A DNA stretch of 64,000 bases, taken from the NCBI GenBank assembly GCA_034521575.1, contig JAXHMJ010000005.1:372001-436000 (forward strand). Reading direction: 5' to 3'. The position numbers and the translations under genes were made by a program. Position 1 is the first letter of the stretch, and every line of letters begins with the position of its first letter. The notes beneath the pieces were generated by a model, which worked only from the letters and a program-made list of their open reading frames with translations, was not told the DNA's origin and searched no databases. Source of the DNA: a candidate division KSB1 bacterium. GTDB lineage: Bacteria; Zhuqueibacterota; Zhuqueibacteria; Residuimicrobiales; Krinioviventaceae. Shown piece after piece: positions 1 through 10,549 of this stretch.

Positions 1-88
1 GTTGCGGTTCTGCATCGGTCTCAAACCAGCCGCAGCTGATTGCAAAAACAGCAAACAGCAGCATCATCAACAAGGGTTTGCGTATCAT
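1..88 (-). CDS. lipoprotein, N-terminal part only
   Basis: Only the first 29 codons lie in the window; the gene continues beyond the left edge. The start reads MIRKPLLMMLLFAVFAISC, a short positively charged end, a hydrophobic stretch and a lipobox-like AISC, so the product is probably exported and lipidated at that Cys. A GGAG Shine-Dalgarno sits a few bases upstream of the ATG. The preceding membrane-protein gene stops only 12 bases upstream on the same strand, so the two are probably one operon. No function can be given from this fragment. Confidence 0.6.
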   Translation of the reverse strand, partial: MIRKPLLMMLLFAVFAISCGWFETDAEPQ

Positions 89-100
89 ACCAGTCTCCTT

Positions 101-1308
101 TTACTCTTCCTGTTCTGCGGGTTCAACAACGGTGACCTTGTCAATCAATGTACTAGAAGGCTGTATATCGGACAAGGTTTCAAACGGGATATCGAACAAA
201 TGTTTAGCCGTGAACAGAAAAATTAAAAAGTTGATAGCAGCTCCCACAATCTGCAGCGGCGGAATAGCAAAGGTACTGAGCAGGTATTCACCGCGCTGCT
301 GCATCCAGTCGGTTTCATCGTGCAGACTTGAGAAAATGCCGGTGTGCTGTTGAATATACTTTTGGGTTCTTCCTTTTGTGTCTGCTGTTCCAGACCGCGG
401 CCCTGAATGATCTGCAGGAGGGTTGGCGTTCCATAGGAGGCAAACAGGAACCAGGACAAACTGCGGACACTGAACCAGACAAAACAGGAAACAGCCAGTG
501 TTCCCCAGATCCCCAGAGAAAAATCCGGCGAATACTGGGCAAACCAGGGAATCAACGATGCGACGAATTCACGGTAAAAGAATATCACTTCTACAAAAAG
601 CACAACAATTTCAATCATTCCGATGCCGATGAGCGAAGAGACGTTTTTCTTTTTCGTCTGTTCCATAAACGTAGACAGAACGGCATAGCTTCCCAGCACG
701 ATAAAAAACAAAAAGATAAACAGCGGAATACGGATCGCATTTTCCGCCAGCATGCTACCGGTGATATTGGAAAAGGCGTCAATCACCAACGGCGTCATCA
801 CATAGGTAAAAATCGTGGCTTCGATGATACACCAGAACAGCGTCAGGGTAACCGCGATCCAGGGCACAGAGGACCCGACCACACCGCGTCCGATTGTGGA
901 CAACAGCCGAAATGGCAGCAGCACCAGATCTTTAATGATGGACCAGAGCCCAACCACAATCACCTTGAGCAGAGCAATCAGCGAGTAAACAAAACTGAAC
1001 AAAAAGCGCAAAATACCGCCCCAAAATGTCACGATCGCCTTGCCCAGGTCCCACCAGGTTACCACCAATGCGACCACAAAGCGCTGCCGGTCATGGCGGA
1101 ATATTACAGTGATAAATGCGGCAATCGTGATCCAGCAGGCGGCAATGAGCGCCAGCACCGGAAGCAGCAGAAACACACGTTTCAACAGCATGAGCACCAT
1201 TGGGTCTGTCTGTCCCCAGCTGAATTGTACAAACTTTTGCTGAAAATAAACCGGGAAAAACAAAACAGACAAAAGGATGTGCAGTATGGAATTGGTTTGA
1301 TTGATCAT
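101..1308 (-). CDS. polytopic membrane protein of unknown function (one frameshift)
   Basis: About 400 residues with many hydrophobic segments (for example VFLLLPVLALIAACWITIAA and IPLFIFLFFIVLGSYAVL), so an inner-membrane protein. I chose the ATG at 1308 because AAGGAG lies 6 bases upstream; longer starts have no such site. Near 355-362 the frame breaks at an AAAA run. With one base restored the protein continues through KYIQQHTGIFSSLHDETD and a last hydrophobic segment to the stop at 101. I recognise no family and no catalytic motif. It is followed closely by the lipoprotein gene at the left edge. Confidence 0.6.
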
Positions 1309-1412
1309 CTTTGTCTCCTTGTTGTTGCTGTATGGTTTTGCCTCGAATGATGGCAGGCGTGAAAGCAGTAAAGCTTCCATCATCATAGGGTATAAAACCA
1401 ACCGGACAATTT

Positions 1413-4276
1413 TTATTCGTTTTCGGAGCTGATAAACTTGCTCTCCGGCGGTCCCAGATAACTGGCTTTCAATCCGCCGGTATCGATCACAATCTTTTGT
1501 AAAACCACGGCGGGATCAACCATCCAGAATTTCACAACATGGGCACCGGGACCGGAGACCGGGTGCCGGGATATATTGCGGATCACATTTCGGCGCACCG
1601 CCTCTTCCCATTCGCGAAATCCAAAATCATTATGGATATTAATGATTTGAGGTTCTTGATCATCAATGGACACGCCATATCGCAGACCCTTGTTATGAAA
1701 CTGCAGGGTGGGTGACACATAGACATGGATATCGACGCTGTCTGCCTGTAAAAAACCGACATCATATTCGAGACGCGGACAGGCATTCCCGGGTGTTTGA
1801 GAATCCGCAGTGACCGGGACCGGAGTCACTGCCGAACCGGTGCGCCCGAGGTTCGGCACAGTCTGCCAGCGAACCGGTGCAATATCGATTTTACGTGAAA
1901 AATGTGCAGCCTCGATCAATACATGAACCATTGCGTTCAATAAAACCATACTAGTTCTTGCCGTTGCTCATTAGAAATGAAACGGACAGGTGCGTCTATT
2001 CGAACAGAATTTTTTCCGCAAATTACGAGTACTTGACCCGTTGTCACATCCTCCGGGACTTTTTCCCAGTCTATAATCACCCATACTCGTTCCTGGGTCT
2101 CGATCGGATTCTCAAATTCTGTCACACAAATCCAGGGTGGTGTTTCAATCACGCATTCCAGGGGTTGCCTGCCGCGATTAAAAAGTTCGATATAAAAAGA
2201 CTGGCGGTTCACCGAATCGAATTCCGGCAGTGCAAGCTTGCGCGAGCCTGTGCTCCATGAATCGGTTCCGGCAACAGAGACACCCAGATCAGCGCGCTCC
2301 GGCAAATCAAGCGTTTCAACCTCGGGCGGCACATCCTTTTCCGGCTGCTGCCAGTAGGTATAGCTGATATGGGTCTGGTTCATCATGTTATTCCATTTGC
2401 CGTCAAGTAGTTCCTTGTTATAATAATACGACAGGGACGTATCTTTGGCAAAAAGAGTTTGAACTTTTTCTGCGAGCGTATTGGTCAGCGCTCTGCCCTG
2501 TTCAGCGTAGAGACGATTCAGGCCAACAGTATAATACATATCATTGAGATTAGCGCAGGCCTTGACCGGATGCAGAACCAGTTGGTAGAACGCGGGCTGC
2601 ATGGATGCCGGCATTTTTTTATAGAGCATCCGGGCTTTTTCTGCGATTTGATTATAGTCACCGACAATACGTTCGAATTCGCAGTAATGATGAAGACTGT
2701 AGGTTTGTGCGGACAAGAGTTCGGGTTTGCGGCGGCTGTTAAATTGGGTATAGGCATCGATGATCTCCGCCACCGGTTGCGCATAATCCGGGCCGAATTG
2801 ATTCTTCACCCATTCGCGTGTATACTCCGGCAGCCGTTCCGCCGGCCATTCGCCCGGATCCCAGGCATAATCCAGAAAAAATTCAATGGGAAATTCCATG
2901 GGCTTTAAATCGCCGACGTTAACCAGCCAGATGCGGTCAACCCCGTATTCATAGGCCAGGTGCATCTGTTCCCAGACCCGTTCGATCTGGGTGGTGTTCA
3001 GCCATTTATAGTTTCGCGGTCCGCCCACATAATCAAAATGATAATAGATCCCATAACCGCCGGAACGCGGTGCATCTGACAATTTAGGCAGTTTGCGGAT
3101 ATTCCCCCAATTGTCATCACAGAGCAACAGAGTGACATCATCCGGAACCCGCATGCCCTGATCGTAATAGGCCTGGACCTCCTTGTACAGAGCCCACAAC
3201 TGCGGGGTTTCGGCAGCGTCTTTTCCGGTCACGTCCTCAATAATCTGCCGCTGGTCCTTTACAATGCGTTCCAGGAGGGCGATATTGGTTTCATCGGACA
3301 TGGCCTTGTCCCCGTCGCCGCGCATGCCTACAGTGACAATGGTTTCATAATCATGCATGCGTTCAATGCCTTGACGCCAGAATTCACGCAGTCTCTGCCC
3401 ATTCTTTTCATAATTCCAGGGGCCTTTTCCAGTCGCGCGCCATTCCGCGTGCGCACGATTCATGGGTTCATGATGAGTGGTTCCCATGACGATACCATAC
3501 TCGTCCGCCAATTCAGGATTGACCGGATCATCCGTATTAAAACTGGCCCACCACATGGCCGGCCAGAGGTAATTGGCTTTCAGGCGCAGCATGAGCTGAA
3601 AAAGCTTTTCGTAAAAACCGGAATAAAAGCCGCCGAAATTTTCCACGGCCCAGCGGCCCAGGGCCGGCTCCTCATCATTGAGAAAAATACCACGATATTT
3701 TACAGCTGGTGTGCCTGCTGTGTGGCGCCCCGGCAGTACATACAATGCGGCCTGATGCGCAACCGGAACGTCAGCCCACCAGTTCCAGGGGGACACGCCG
3801 ATCTGTGCGGAGAGATCGAACATGCCGTAAAACGTAGCGCGCTTGTTGCTGCCGGCAATAACCAATGCCTGGTCAATACCCGGAAACGGATGTTTGACTG
3901 TCTGCAGTAAAAATGTATCCCAGCGGCCGGCAATGCCGGCGACATTGATCTTGTTTTCACGCACAAGTTTATCGATGTGCTGACACCGTCCCAAAGTCCC
4001 GATCAGAACAACCGGACCAGTTTCGGGCAGATCATCCTGAATCAGGCCGGGTTTCACTCCGGTTACCCGTTCAATATCTGTTTGCAAATGCCCGGCCATG
4101 GTAAGAACACCTTTGTAATCATTCGAACTGATCACCAGTGGCGCGGAGTGGTTTTGAACGGTCAGAGGGAATGCATCTTTGACAGGTAAATTGGACACAT
4201 ACAAACGCTGATCCACCGCTCCCAGCATGACGGCGTTCATCAAGACAAGCAATATCATAATGAAGAAACATCTCAT
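1413..4276 (-). CDS. GH115 xylan alpha-glucuronidase, exported (frameshifted near C-terminus)
   Basis: Likely removes (4-O-methyl)glucuronic acid from xylan, the activity of glycoside hydrolase family 115. An N-terminal signal peptide (MRCFFIMILLVLMNAVMLGA) predicts export. Family-typical stretches are visible in order: FLNDEEP, WPAMWWASF, GTTHHEPMNRAHAEW, GMRGDGD and CDDNWGNIRKLP. The main frame ends at 1937; the C-terminal beta-domain continues in another frame (IEAAHFSRKI onward to 1413). Between about 1905 and 1960 two indels are needed; the intermediate frame reads GFIERNG, as expected for the start of the C-terminal domain. Total about 950 residues, normal for the family. The start has a good GGAG site. 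No other xylan-degradation genes are adjacent. Confidence 0.85.
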
Positions 4277-4419
4277 AACGCACTCCTTTAATCTTGAACA
4301 ATCATTGAGAAAAAAACGCGGTAACCTCTGTCACTCGCTGCACAAATCAGGTTCCTGTACTCTAAAGATCTGACATAATCGGCCTGAATAGTAAGAGAGT
4401 ATGCATGGCAGGGACATTT

Positions 4420-4446
4420 CGGTCTGCAACGGGTACCTGCAGACCG
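4420..4446. terminator. 9-bp hairpin just downstream of the 4455-5129 gene
   Basis: A perfect 9-bp inverted repeat (CGGTCTGCA / TGCAGACCG) with a 9-base loop begins 9 bases after the stop of the minus-strand gene. The T-rich side (TTTTATTATC) lies on the plus-strand exit, so as a classical intrinsic terminator it would work better for plus-strand transcription, where no gene is seen. The position suggests an mRNA 3' end structure. Confidence 0.4.
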
Positions 4447-4454
4447 TTTTATTA

Positions 4455-5129
4455 TCATTTACCGGTGTTCAGGGTGATATCCGAGATGGCCACAAAGCGC
4501 TTCGGCAAAGATACCACAAGCGGACGCATGGACGCAAAAGCCTGATCTGCAATTCTCGTTTCGACGACGTACAAAGATTTGCTGCGCTGAAAACAGGTTA
4601 CGACCCACACAGCCGGCTCGGTATCCGGAAACTGTACAGCAAAATAGCTGCCCGCAAGCGTATGCGACACCGGCGTTGCACGCTGCAACACACGGGCTCG
4701 CTGAGCAGTTTCGTATCGGTTCAGGAGATCATTCAACAGTGTAATACTGTACTCGAGTACGGGTTTTTCCGGTACGTGAATCACACCGATACGAGTCCGA
4801 AGCGAGTCCCGTTTCGAGTCCGGATGCATTTCCGCCACCCAGGTTATTTCGTCATACAGTCCGGAATCCGCCCGTGTCTGCGCCAGCAGTGTGTCATGAT
4901 CGACCGGTATGATCTGCCAGTCGGACCGCGGCGCGTGCACGAGAAACCGGAACGGCAGATTCACATAGGCGCTGTCGACGACCGCAATACGGCGCCCTGC
5001 AGGCAGACGTTTCAGAATCCCGGGCGGCTGCGGCAGAATACGCTGCATTTGGAACAGGACCGCCAGGATGACCACCAGTGCGAACAGCAGCACAATCACA
5101 GACTGTATTTCCAGTTTGGCTTTACTCAT
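4455..5129 (-). CDS. membrane-anchored protein of unknown function
   Basis: 225 residues. A single N-terminal membrane segment (about residues 10-28, VIVLLFALVVILAVLF) is followed by a soluble part of about 195 residues, probably outside the cytoplasm. I place the start at 5129 because that ATG overlaps the stop of the upstream sugar-kinase gene by 8 bases, a typical coupled arrangement; the longer reading adds an unlikely Cys/Trp/His-rich leader. No motif is recognised. It is the last gene of the run and is followed by a hairpin. Confidence 0.6.
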   Translation of the reverse strand: MSKAKLEIQSVIVLLFALVVILAVLFQMQRILPQPPGILKRLPAGRRIAVVDSAYVNLPFRFLVHAPRSDWQIIPVDHDTLLAQTRADSGLYDEITWVAEMHPDSKRDSLRTRIGVIHVPEKPVLEYSITLLNDLLNRYETAQRARVLQRATPVSHTLAGSYFAVQFPDTEPAVWVVTCFQRSKSLYVVETRIADQAFASMRPLVVSLPKRFVAISDITLNTGK

Positions 5130-6012
5130 ATGATTCCAGTTCCTCCAGTGCCCATGCCGGCACAGCGCCCCGCCGGGTCGCCACAAACGCGCCCAGCCGA
5201 TTTGAAAATTCCGCAGTATCCGCCAGGGACCGCCTTTCCAGCATAGAAATCATCAATCCCGCAGCAAACGCATCGCCGGAGCCCGTGGTGTCCACAACGT
5301 TCACCCGGAATCCGGGATGTTCAATCTGATCATCGGCTGTCATCAGCAAACAGCCGTCTCCGCCGCGGGTGACAGCGGCCAGTTTCAAATTGAATTTATG
5401 GATGAAATCATCCAAAAAATCAATATCATTTTGCGCGGATGCACCCAGAGCGGTTTTTAGTGTCATGAGTTCATCATCGTTCATCTTTACGCAATCGCAT
5501 AAATGCAGAGACTGCAGCACCGTTTCTTTGACTGTATTATCCCAGCCGCGGATATTGACATCGAACAGCTTTACTGCCGCGTCCATTTCTTCAAGACAGC
5601 GCTGAATGGTTCTTCGGGAAACCGGATTGCGTTGAGCCAGGGTGCCAAACAGCACACCATGCAATCGGGTTGCCAGCGTTTTTAATGAATCGTCCCAGCG
5701 CAAATGATCAAACGCCACATCCCGGGTACAGGTAAAAGACGGCACGCCGTCGGCATTTAGAGTGACGTTGACTGTACCGGTCGGATAGACATCATCCACC
5801 TGTACCGGTTCAGTTTCGACAGACATTTTTTCGACTTTTGAGATCAATTCTTCGCCCGCCTGGTCACGGCCCACCCGGCTGATCAAACAGCTGTTCATTC
5901 CGTATTGTGCGACATGCGCACAAAAATTAGCGGGAGCGCCGCCGGGATAGCGGCCCTCCGGGTACACATCCCAGAGTACTTCACCCAGTCCTGCAACATG
6001 AAACGAGCTCAT
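5122..6012 (-). CDS. PfkB-family carbohydrate kinase, probably fructokinase
   Basis: About 297 residues of the ribokinase/PfkB fold, which phosphorylates a sugar with ATP. The N-terminal substrate signature GGAPANFCAH is present. The C-terminal PfkB signature DTTGSGDAFAAGLM includes the catalytic Asp and the anion hole. FGTLAQRNPVSRRTI resembles bacterial fructokinases, but the sugar is not certain. The start at 6012 follows GAGGG and lies 7 bases after the stop of the PBP gene. The downstream anchored-protein gene overlaps its stop. The neighbouring GH115 suggests, weakly, carbohydrate use. Confidence 0.85.
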   Translation of the reverse strand: MSSFHVAGLGEVLWDVYPEGRYPGGAPANFCAHVAQYGMNSCLISRVGRDQAGEELISKVEKMSVETEPVQVDDVYPTGTVNVTLNADGVPSFTCTRDVAFDHLRWDDSLKTLATRLHGVLFGTLAQRNPVSRRTIQRCLEEMDAAVKLFDVNIRGWDNTVKETVLQSLHLCDCVKMNDDELMTLKTALGASAQNDIDFLDDFIHKFNLKLAAVTRGGDGCLLMTADDQIEHPGFRVNVVDTTGSGDAFAAGLMISMLERRSLADTAEFSNRLGAFVATRRGAVPAWALEELESYE

Positions 6013-6019
6013 ACACCCT

Positions 6020-7989
6020 CTATAAATTCTTTTTAATGCGAACCGCAACCGGCATGCCGGATTGTTCCGGGGTTACCGGTTCACCGGTTGTCGCGTCGAC
6101 TTTTTTAAACTGAATACCGGGCGGAATCGGGAAATCCGTATACGGTTCATTCTGCATAGCCTGTTTCATAAATCGCGTCCAGACGGGCAGGGCCGCCACC
6201 GCTCCGGTCACACCGCTGTTCCATTTTGTTTTCATGGGACGATTGTCATCATATCCCACCCACACTGCGCAAACGAGTCGGGGAGTAAATCCGATAAACC
6301 AGGCATCCCGATAATCATTGGTGGTGCCGGTTTTGCCGGCACAGGGCCGCCGGAATCCCGCAGAGCGCACACCGCGGCCGGTGCCCTGTTCGATCACGCC
6401 GCGCAGCATATCCACCATTACATAACTGGTTTGCGGGTCCACAACGCGGTGACTTTTTGTCTTTTGTTTGTAGGCCAGTTTTTGTTCGGGGGTGAACACG
6501 TCCCGCACCAGATAAGGCTGGTTTGTAGACACCCTGGTTCGCCAGTACTGAATAGGCAGCGGCCATATCCAACGGTCGCACACCGGTGGCTCCCAGAGCC
6601 AGCGAATAATGCGGCTGCAAATCCGATGTAATCCCCATTTTCTTGGCGTATTTGACCACCTGTTCAGGTGAAACTTTATCGATAATTTTGGCAGCCACCA
6701 CATTCACCGATTTTGCCAGGGCCTGTTTTGCGATCAGGGGACCGTGAAAACTCTGTTCATAATTTTCAGGTTCCCACACCTGATCATAGATTTCAAAAGA
6801 GACCGGTTCGTCCACAATTACGGTGGTTGGATCGATCACGCCGCGGTCCAGCGCCGCGAGATAGGTAAACATTTTGAATGCAGAACCGGGAGATCGGTTG
6901 CCGGATACAGCACGGTTAAATGGCGCCCGGCGCCAGCTCGGCGTCCGCCCACCAGCGCCTTGACGGCTCCGGTCTGGGTATCAATCGCCACCAGAGCTGC
7001 CTGGGGATAATTCAGCTTGTCTTCCCAACTTGCTTTAGAATAAGGCGACAATCCCATACGCCGATCCAGTTCTGCCAGTCCCTGCTGTACAGCCTGACTG
7101 GCCGCGTATTGCCAGGAAACTGTTCATACTGGTCTGAATATTTAGTCCGCCGTACATGACCGCGTTCCGCCCCAGTTCATCACCGGCACGCCGGATCACC
7201 TGGTCCAGGAAATAATCCGCATGTCCGTGCATATCATTCATTCGCCGAAATGCCAATTGACTTTCCAGTGCATTATGGCGTTCTTCTTCGCTGATATAGC
7301 CTTCCTCGGCCATGCGTTTGAGCACAAAAGCCTGGCGTTCACGCGCCACGTCCGGATGCCGGTAGGGATTGTAGCGGGACGGCCAACGCGGCGGGATTCC
7401 GGCGAGCATGGAAGCTTCAGCCAGCGTCAGTTCGTCGGCGTGTTTGGAAAAATAAGTTTGCGAGGCCAGTTCAATACCATAAATACCAGATCCAAAATCG
7501 ATCTGATTCACATAGGCCTCCAGTATGGCGTCTTTGCTGAACTGCTGTTCGATCTGCAGAGTGACAAACAGTTCCTGAAATTTTCTCAAAATAGAGCGTT
7601 CAAAGGTAAAAAATAAATTCTTGGACAACTGTTGAGTAATAGTAGAGCCGCCCTGTACCACCTGACCGGAACGCAGGTTTGAAAAACCGCACGCAAGAGT
7701 CCGCGTTTGCTGATTCCATGATGCGAGCAAAATTCTGATCTTCCAGCGCCAGCACTGCGTGCAGAAACTGTTCAGAAATATGTTCCAAAGATACGGGCTG
7801 CCGATTGGACAGGGTTTTGACCAGCCGACCCTGATCGTCGAACAGGCGTGTGGGCCGGTTCAGGGCAATTTTGTCCAGATCATCCGGTATGCGGGGCAGC
7901 CGCATCGCGGCGATAAATGCAGCAGCAGCGGCCACAATTGCGAGCCAGAGTACAATTTTTCCGGCTATATGTAAGGATTTATGGGTCAT
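6020..7989 (-). CDS. mrcA: class A penicillin-binding protein (PBP1A-like), broken by about five frameshifts
   Basis: Bifunctional peptidoglycan synthase. Order of parts: N-terminal membrane anchor (IVLWLAIVAAAAAFIAA), GT51 glycosyltransferase with LEDQNF and GGSTITQQLSKN, then the transpeptidase with the active Ser in RSPGSAFK (SxxK), SVN (SxN) and KTGTTND (KTG). All catalytic motifs are intact, but reading the protein through needs frame changes near 7735, 7680, 7125, 6945 and 6530. Such density in a conserved gene with intact motifs points to sequence errors, although decay cannot be excluded. The start overlaps the stop of the upstream anchored-protein gene by 11 bases. Confidence 0.85.
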
Positions 7990-8857
7990 GGGGTTTCTCT
8001 TTTGGATTTTCCAGTTCCAGAGTATCGTCCAACTGGTTGATGTTTTGGATCAGATATCCGGCAGCAATCTCGGAAGCAAACATCTCGTACAATTTGCTCT
8101 GATTGTCTATCGTCACTTCAAAAACCACTTTGACCCCCTGCTCGGTAACAAAAGGCGAGATCGCGACATGTGTCAGGTTATCGCCCCATTGCACCAATTT
8201 ATAGGGATCATTAACGATCTGCGACTGATAACTGCGCGGCAGATGTTCAAATGCGTTGTAAAACTGTTCAGCCGTCAGCACCCGGCCGTTGAATTCGGAG
8301 AGGCCTTTAAGTTTTGCACCGGATGCGCTCTGTCCGGGATACAATTGCTGCATTGTCACAATCGTTTCGTGCAGGAGGTTATCATATCCATCGACAAAAT
8401 CCGAGACCAGCTGATCGTTCGATTTGCTGAAATGCACGGCATGCCAGTCAGAGTTGCGGGACAGTTTCAGAAACTGCAGATGATCCAGCAGCGTGCGGGA
8501 CTGCTGTACCGGCAGAGTCCGGTAAAAACTTTTAAATTCTTCCGCACTCATGGTTACGGATTGACGTATTGATAGTGCAGCCAGCAAATCATCCAGTCGA
8601 TAAAAAGACATATTTTCCTCCGGCTGCTGCTGCTCAATTCCTTCAACCTCTATCATACCGCTTTGATCTTTTTCCTCCTCTTCCCACAACCGCCCGGTTT
8701 TGGGACGGATCGAATTGGTCAGCAGCATCACTTTGCCGACCGCAATTTCGAAAATATCAAAGGTCAGTTCGGCTGCGATCAACACAATCAGAACAGCAAT
8801 CAGGACACCGGTACGTGAGTTAGGCTTTGGCTTTGTTTTCTTTTTACGGACGGGCAT
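7979..8857 (-). CDS. membrane-anchored protein of unknown function upstream of the PBP
   Basis: 292 residues. A Lys-rich cytoplasmic start (MPVRKKKTKPKP) precedes one membrane segment (about residues 17-45), and the remaining 240 residues are predicted outside the membrane, with Glu/Gln-rich linkers and no Cys motif. I do not recognise a family. The ATG at 8857 is chosen because it lies just after the stop of the M50 protease gene. Its end overlaps the PBP start by 11 bases, so it is probably translationally coupled to the PBP and may work with it at the cell envelope; that is inference from position only. Confidence 0.6.
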   Translation of the reverse strand: MPVRKKKTKPKPNSRTGVLIAVLIVLIAAELTFDIFEIAVGKVMLLTNSIRPKTGRLWEEEEKDQSGMIEVEGIEQQQPEENMSFYRLDDLLAALSIRQSVTMSAEEFKSFYRTLPVQQSRTLLDHLQFLKLSRNSDWHAVHFSKSNDQLVSDFVDGYDNLLHETIVTMQQLYPGQSASGAKLKGLSEFNGRVLTAEQFYNAFEHLPRSYQSQIVNDPYKLVQWGDNLTHVAISPFVTEQGVKVVFEVTIDNQSKLYEMFASEIAAGYLIQNINQLDDTLELENPKEKPHDP

Positions 8858-8861
8858 ATAT

Positions 8862-9746
8862 TTATCCCAGTTTAAAGGGTTCCGGTATAAAGGAAAGTAT
8901 GAATATAATAAAAACAAAACCCGCAATCAAGCGCCGTTTGAGATCAATCGGGGTTGAATCATCAGCGGGCGGCGGATGTTTGCGTCCCCAGATGAGCAGT
9001 ATCAGGAACAACAGTCCCCAGCCCGGATAATTGATCACGGCAACACCGAGAGCGGCCAGAAAAATCATGCTGCCGGCTTTGCCGCGGCGTCCGAACAGAC
9101 TGTAATAAACATGTCCCCCGTCCAGCTGCCCGATTGGCAAAAGATTCAACGCGGTCACAAACAATCCCACCCAGCCGGCGTAGGCCAGAGGGTGCAGCAT
9201 CACATCATAGCCGTCGGAAATCGGTCCCAGAGTCAGATAACTGATGCCTTTGTACAGTAGCGATTCGCCCAAATAAAACGCAGCGTCGGTATTTTCTGTT
9301 GCCGGCACAATATCCGACATGGAAATGCCGAAATACAAAGCCGGAAGTGTAAACGCCAGACCCGCCAAAGGTCCGGCCACACCGATATCAAATAATGCTT
9401 TGCGACTGGGTATAATGCCGCGAATCCGGATCACTGCGCCCAGAGTACCAAAGGGATTCAGAAAAGGGAACGGGATAAAGAAAGGAAAAGTGGCCGGCAC
9501 CCGATACCTGCGGCACATCAGATAGTGACCCATTTCGTGCGAAAAAAGAATCACAATCACCGGCAATGCATACCAAACCCCTCCCATTAAATAGGTGGAT
9601 ATAACGGTCAGCACAAACAGCAATGAATGAACTGACACGGATTTTATACGTTCCCGGCGCAATTCGCGTCGCCGGGTCTCTGAAATAAAACGCGGGAGAC
9701 TATAGTCTATATGATGATAAGGATATTCTCCGATGACAAACCTCAT
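8862..9746 (-). CDS. M50 (site-2 protease family) membrane metalloprotease
   Basis: 294 residues with several membrane segments. The zinc-binding HEMGH (HExxH) lies in FSHEMGHYLMCRRYRV, and the third ligand region is NLLPIGQLDGGH, matching the LDG motif of site-2 proteases. It resembles the EGY1/S2P-like branch without an obvious PDZ domain. Such enzymes cut transmembrane segments of regulatory or signal proteins. The gene overlaps the SAM hydrolase stop by 4 bases (ATGA), so translation is likely coupled. The substrate is unknown; the nearest anti-sigma factor is nearly 40 kb away. Confidence 0.88.
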   Translation of the reverse strand: MRFVIGEYPYHHIDYSLPRFISETRRRELRRERIKSVSVHSLLFVLTVISTYLMGGVWYALPVIVILFSHEMGHYLMCRRYRVPATFPFFIPFPFLNPFGTLGAVIRIRGIIPSRKALFDIGVAGPLAGLAFTLPALYFGISMSDIVPATENTDAAFYLGESLLYKGISYLTLGPISDGYDVMLHPLAYAGWVGLFVTALNLLPIGQLDGGHVYYSLFGRRGKAGSMIFLAALGVAVINYPGWGLLFLILLIWGRKHPPPADDSTPIDLKRRLIAGFVFIIFILSFIPEPFKLG

Positions 9747-10549
9747 TTTTTAAAATACACGTTCACCTGATCACCCATATGAACGTTCAACCGGCGGGCG
9801 GCGTTCCCGTTACATACAGCGATTTCCAAATTTTTGTGACTTCCGATCAAGACCAGGGATTCACCGCTGCTCACATGTCCGTAGGTTTGATCAAGCCGGT
9901 TCCATCTCAATGCCTGCATCTGCACGCAATCCAGCGGTTTATCTTTCAGCCATGTTCCCGGTAGATTGGAGACACAGTTGCCAAAATGGTCGATATAGAT
10001 AATTTCACCGCGGATAGAATCATCGGTGCACTGCGGTTTCGGTGCATAGCCGCGATCGAAATCGGATACTCGTGTTCCCATGCTTAGAAAATCAACGCCG
10101 TTTGACAACCAGGCTGCCGCCGGAGCAAAAATATCACGTCCGTGAAAGGTGTTGCTGACTGTTTTTAAGCGGAATTCAGACCGGTCCAGATGAATCACCT
10201 CGGCGTTCGGATACAGACGGTATACATGCGCAAGCACGCCGTTATCCGGAGCCACCCAGAACTGAGAATCAGCGCGGACCGCGATGGGACGGCGGTCGGT
10301 TCCGACGCCCGGATCGACGACCATCAGGTGCACTGTCCCTTCCGGAAAAAAGGAATGCGCCTGATTGATAACAAACGACGCCGAGCGGATATCGCCCTGC
10401 TGAATGCGGTGCGTAATGTCGATCATGCGGACCCCCGGATTGATCGTGCTGATGACACCTTTAAGAATACCAACATAGGCATCCTGATCGCCAAAATCAG
10501 TAAGCAAGGTGACCGTTCGCGGTTCGTTTACAGGCCTAAAACCTGACAT
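9743..10549 (-). CDS. SAM hydroxide adenosyltransferase (DUF62 / SAM hydrolase)
   Basis: 268 residues of the DUF62 family, which hydrolyses S-adenosylmethionine to adenosine and methionine. Visible family signatures are LLTDFGDQDAYVGILKG near the N-terminus, DITHRI, VVDPGVGTDRRPI and APDNGVLAHV, plus a C-terminal beta-barrel half beginning near GEIIYIDHFGN. Conserved Asp and His residues of the active site are present. It overlaps the upstream kinase stop by 22 bases and the downstream protease start by 4, so it is embedded in an operon. Confidence 0.88.
   Translation of the reverse strand: MSGFRPVNEPRTVTLLTDFGDQDAYVGILKGVISTINPGVRMIDITHRIQQGDIRSASFVINQAHSFFPEGTVHLMVVDPGVGTDRRPIAVRADSQFWVAPDNGVLAHVYRLYPNAEVIHLDRSEFRLKTVSNTFHGRDIFAPAAAWLSNGVDFLSMGTRVSDFDRGYAPKPQCTDDSIRGEIIYIDHFGNCVSNLPGTWLKDKPLDCVQMQALRWNRLDQTYGHVSSGESLVLIGSHKNLEIAVCNGNAARRLNVHMGDQVNVYFKK

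Noticed and set aside
328-1350. 340-codon open frame on the plus strand
   Set aside because: It is antisense to a membrane protein; the Gln/His/Arg-rich composition is typical of a shadow of hydrophobic codons.
4401-5246. 281-codon open frame on the plus strand
   Set aside because: It is antisense to the anchored protein and sugar kinase, with Arg/His/Gln-rich composition and no motif.
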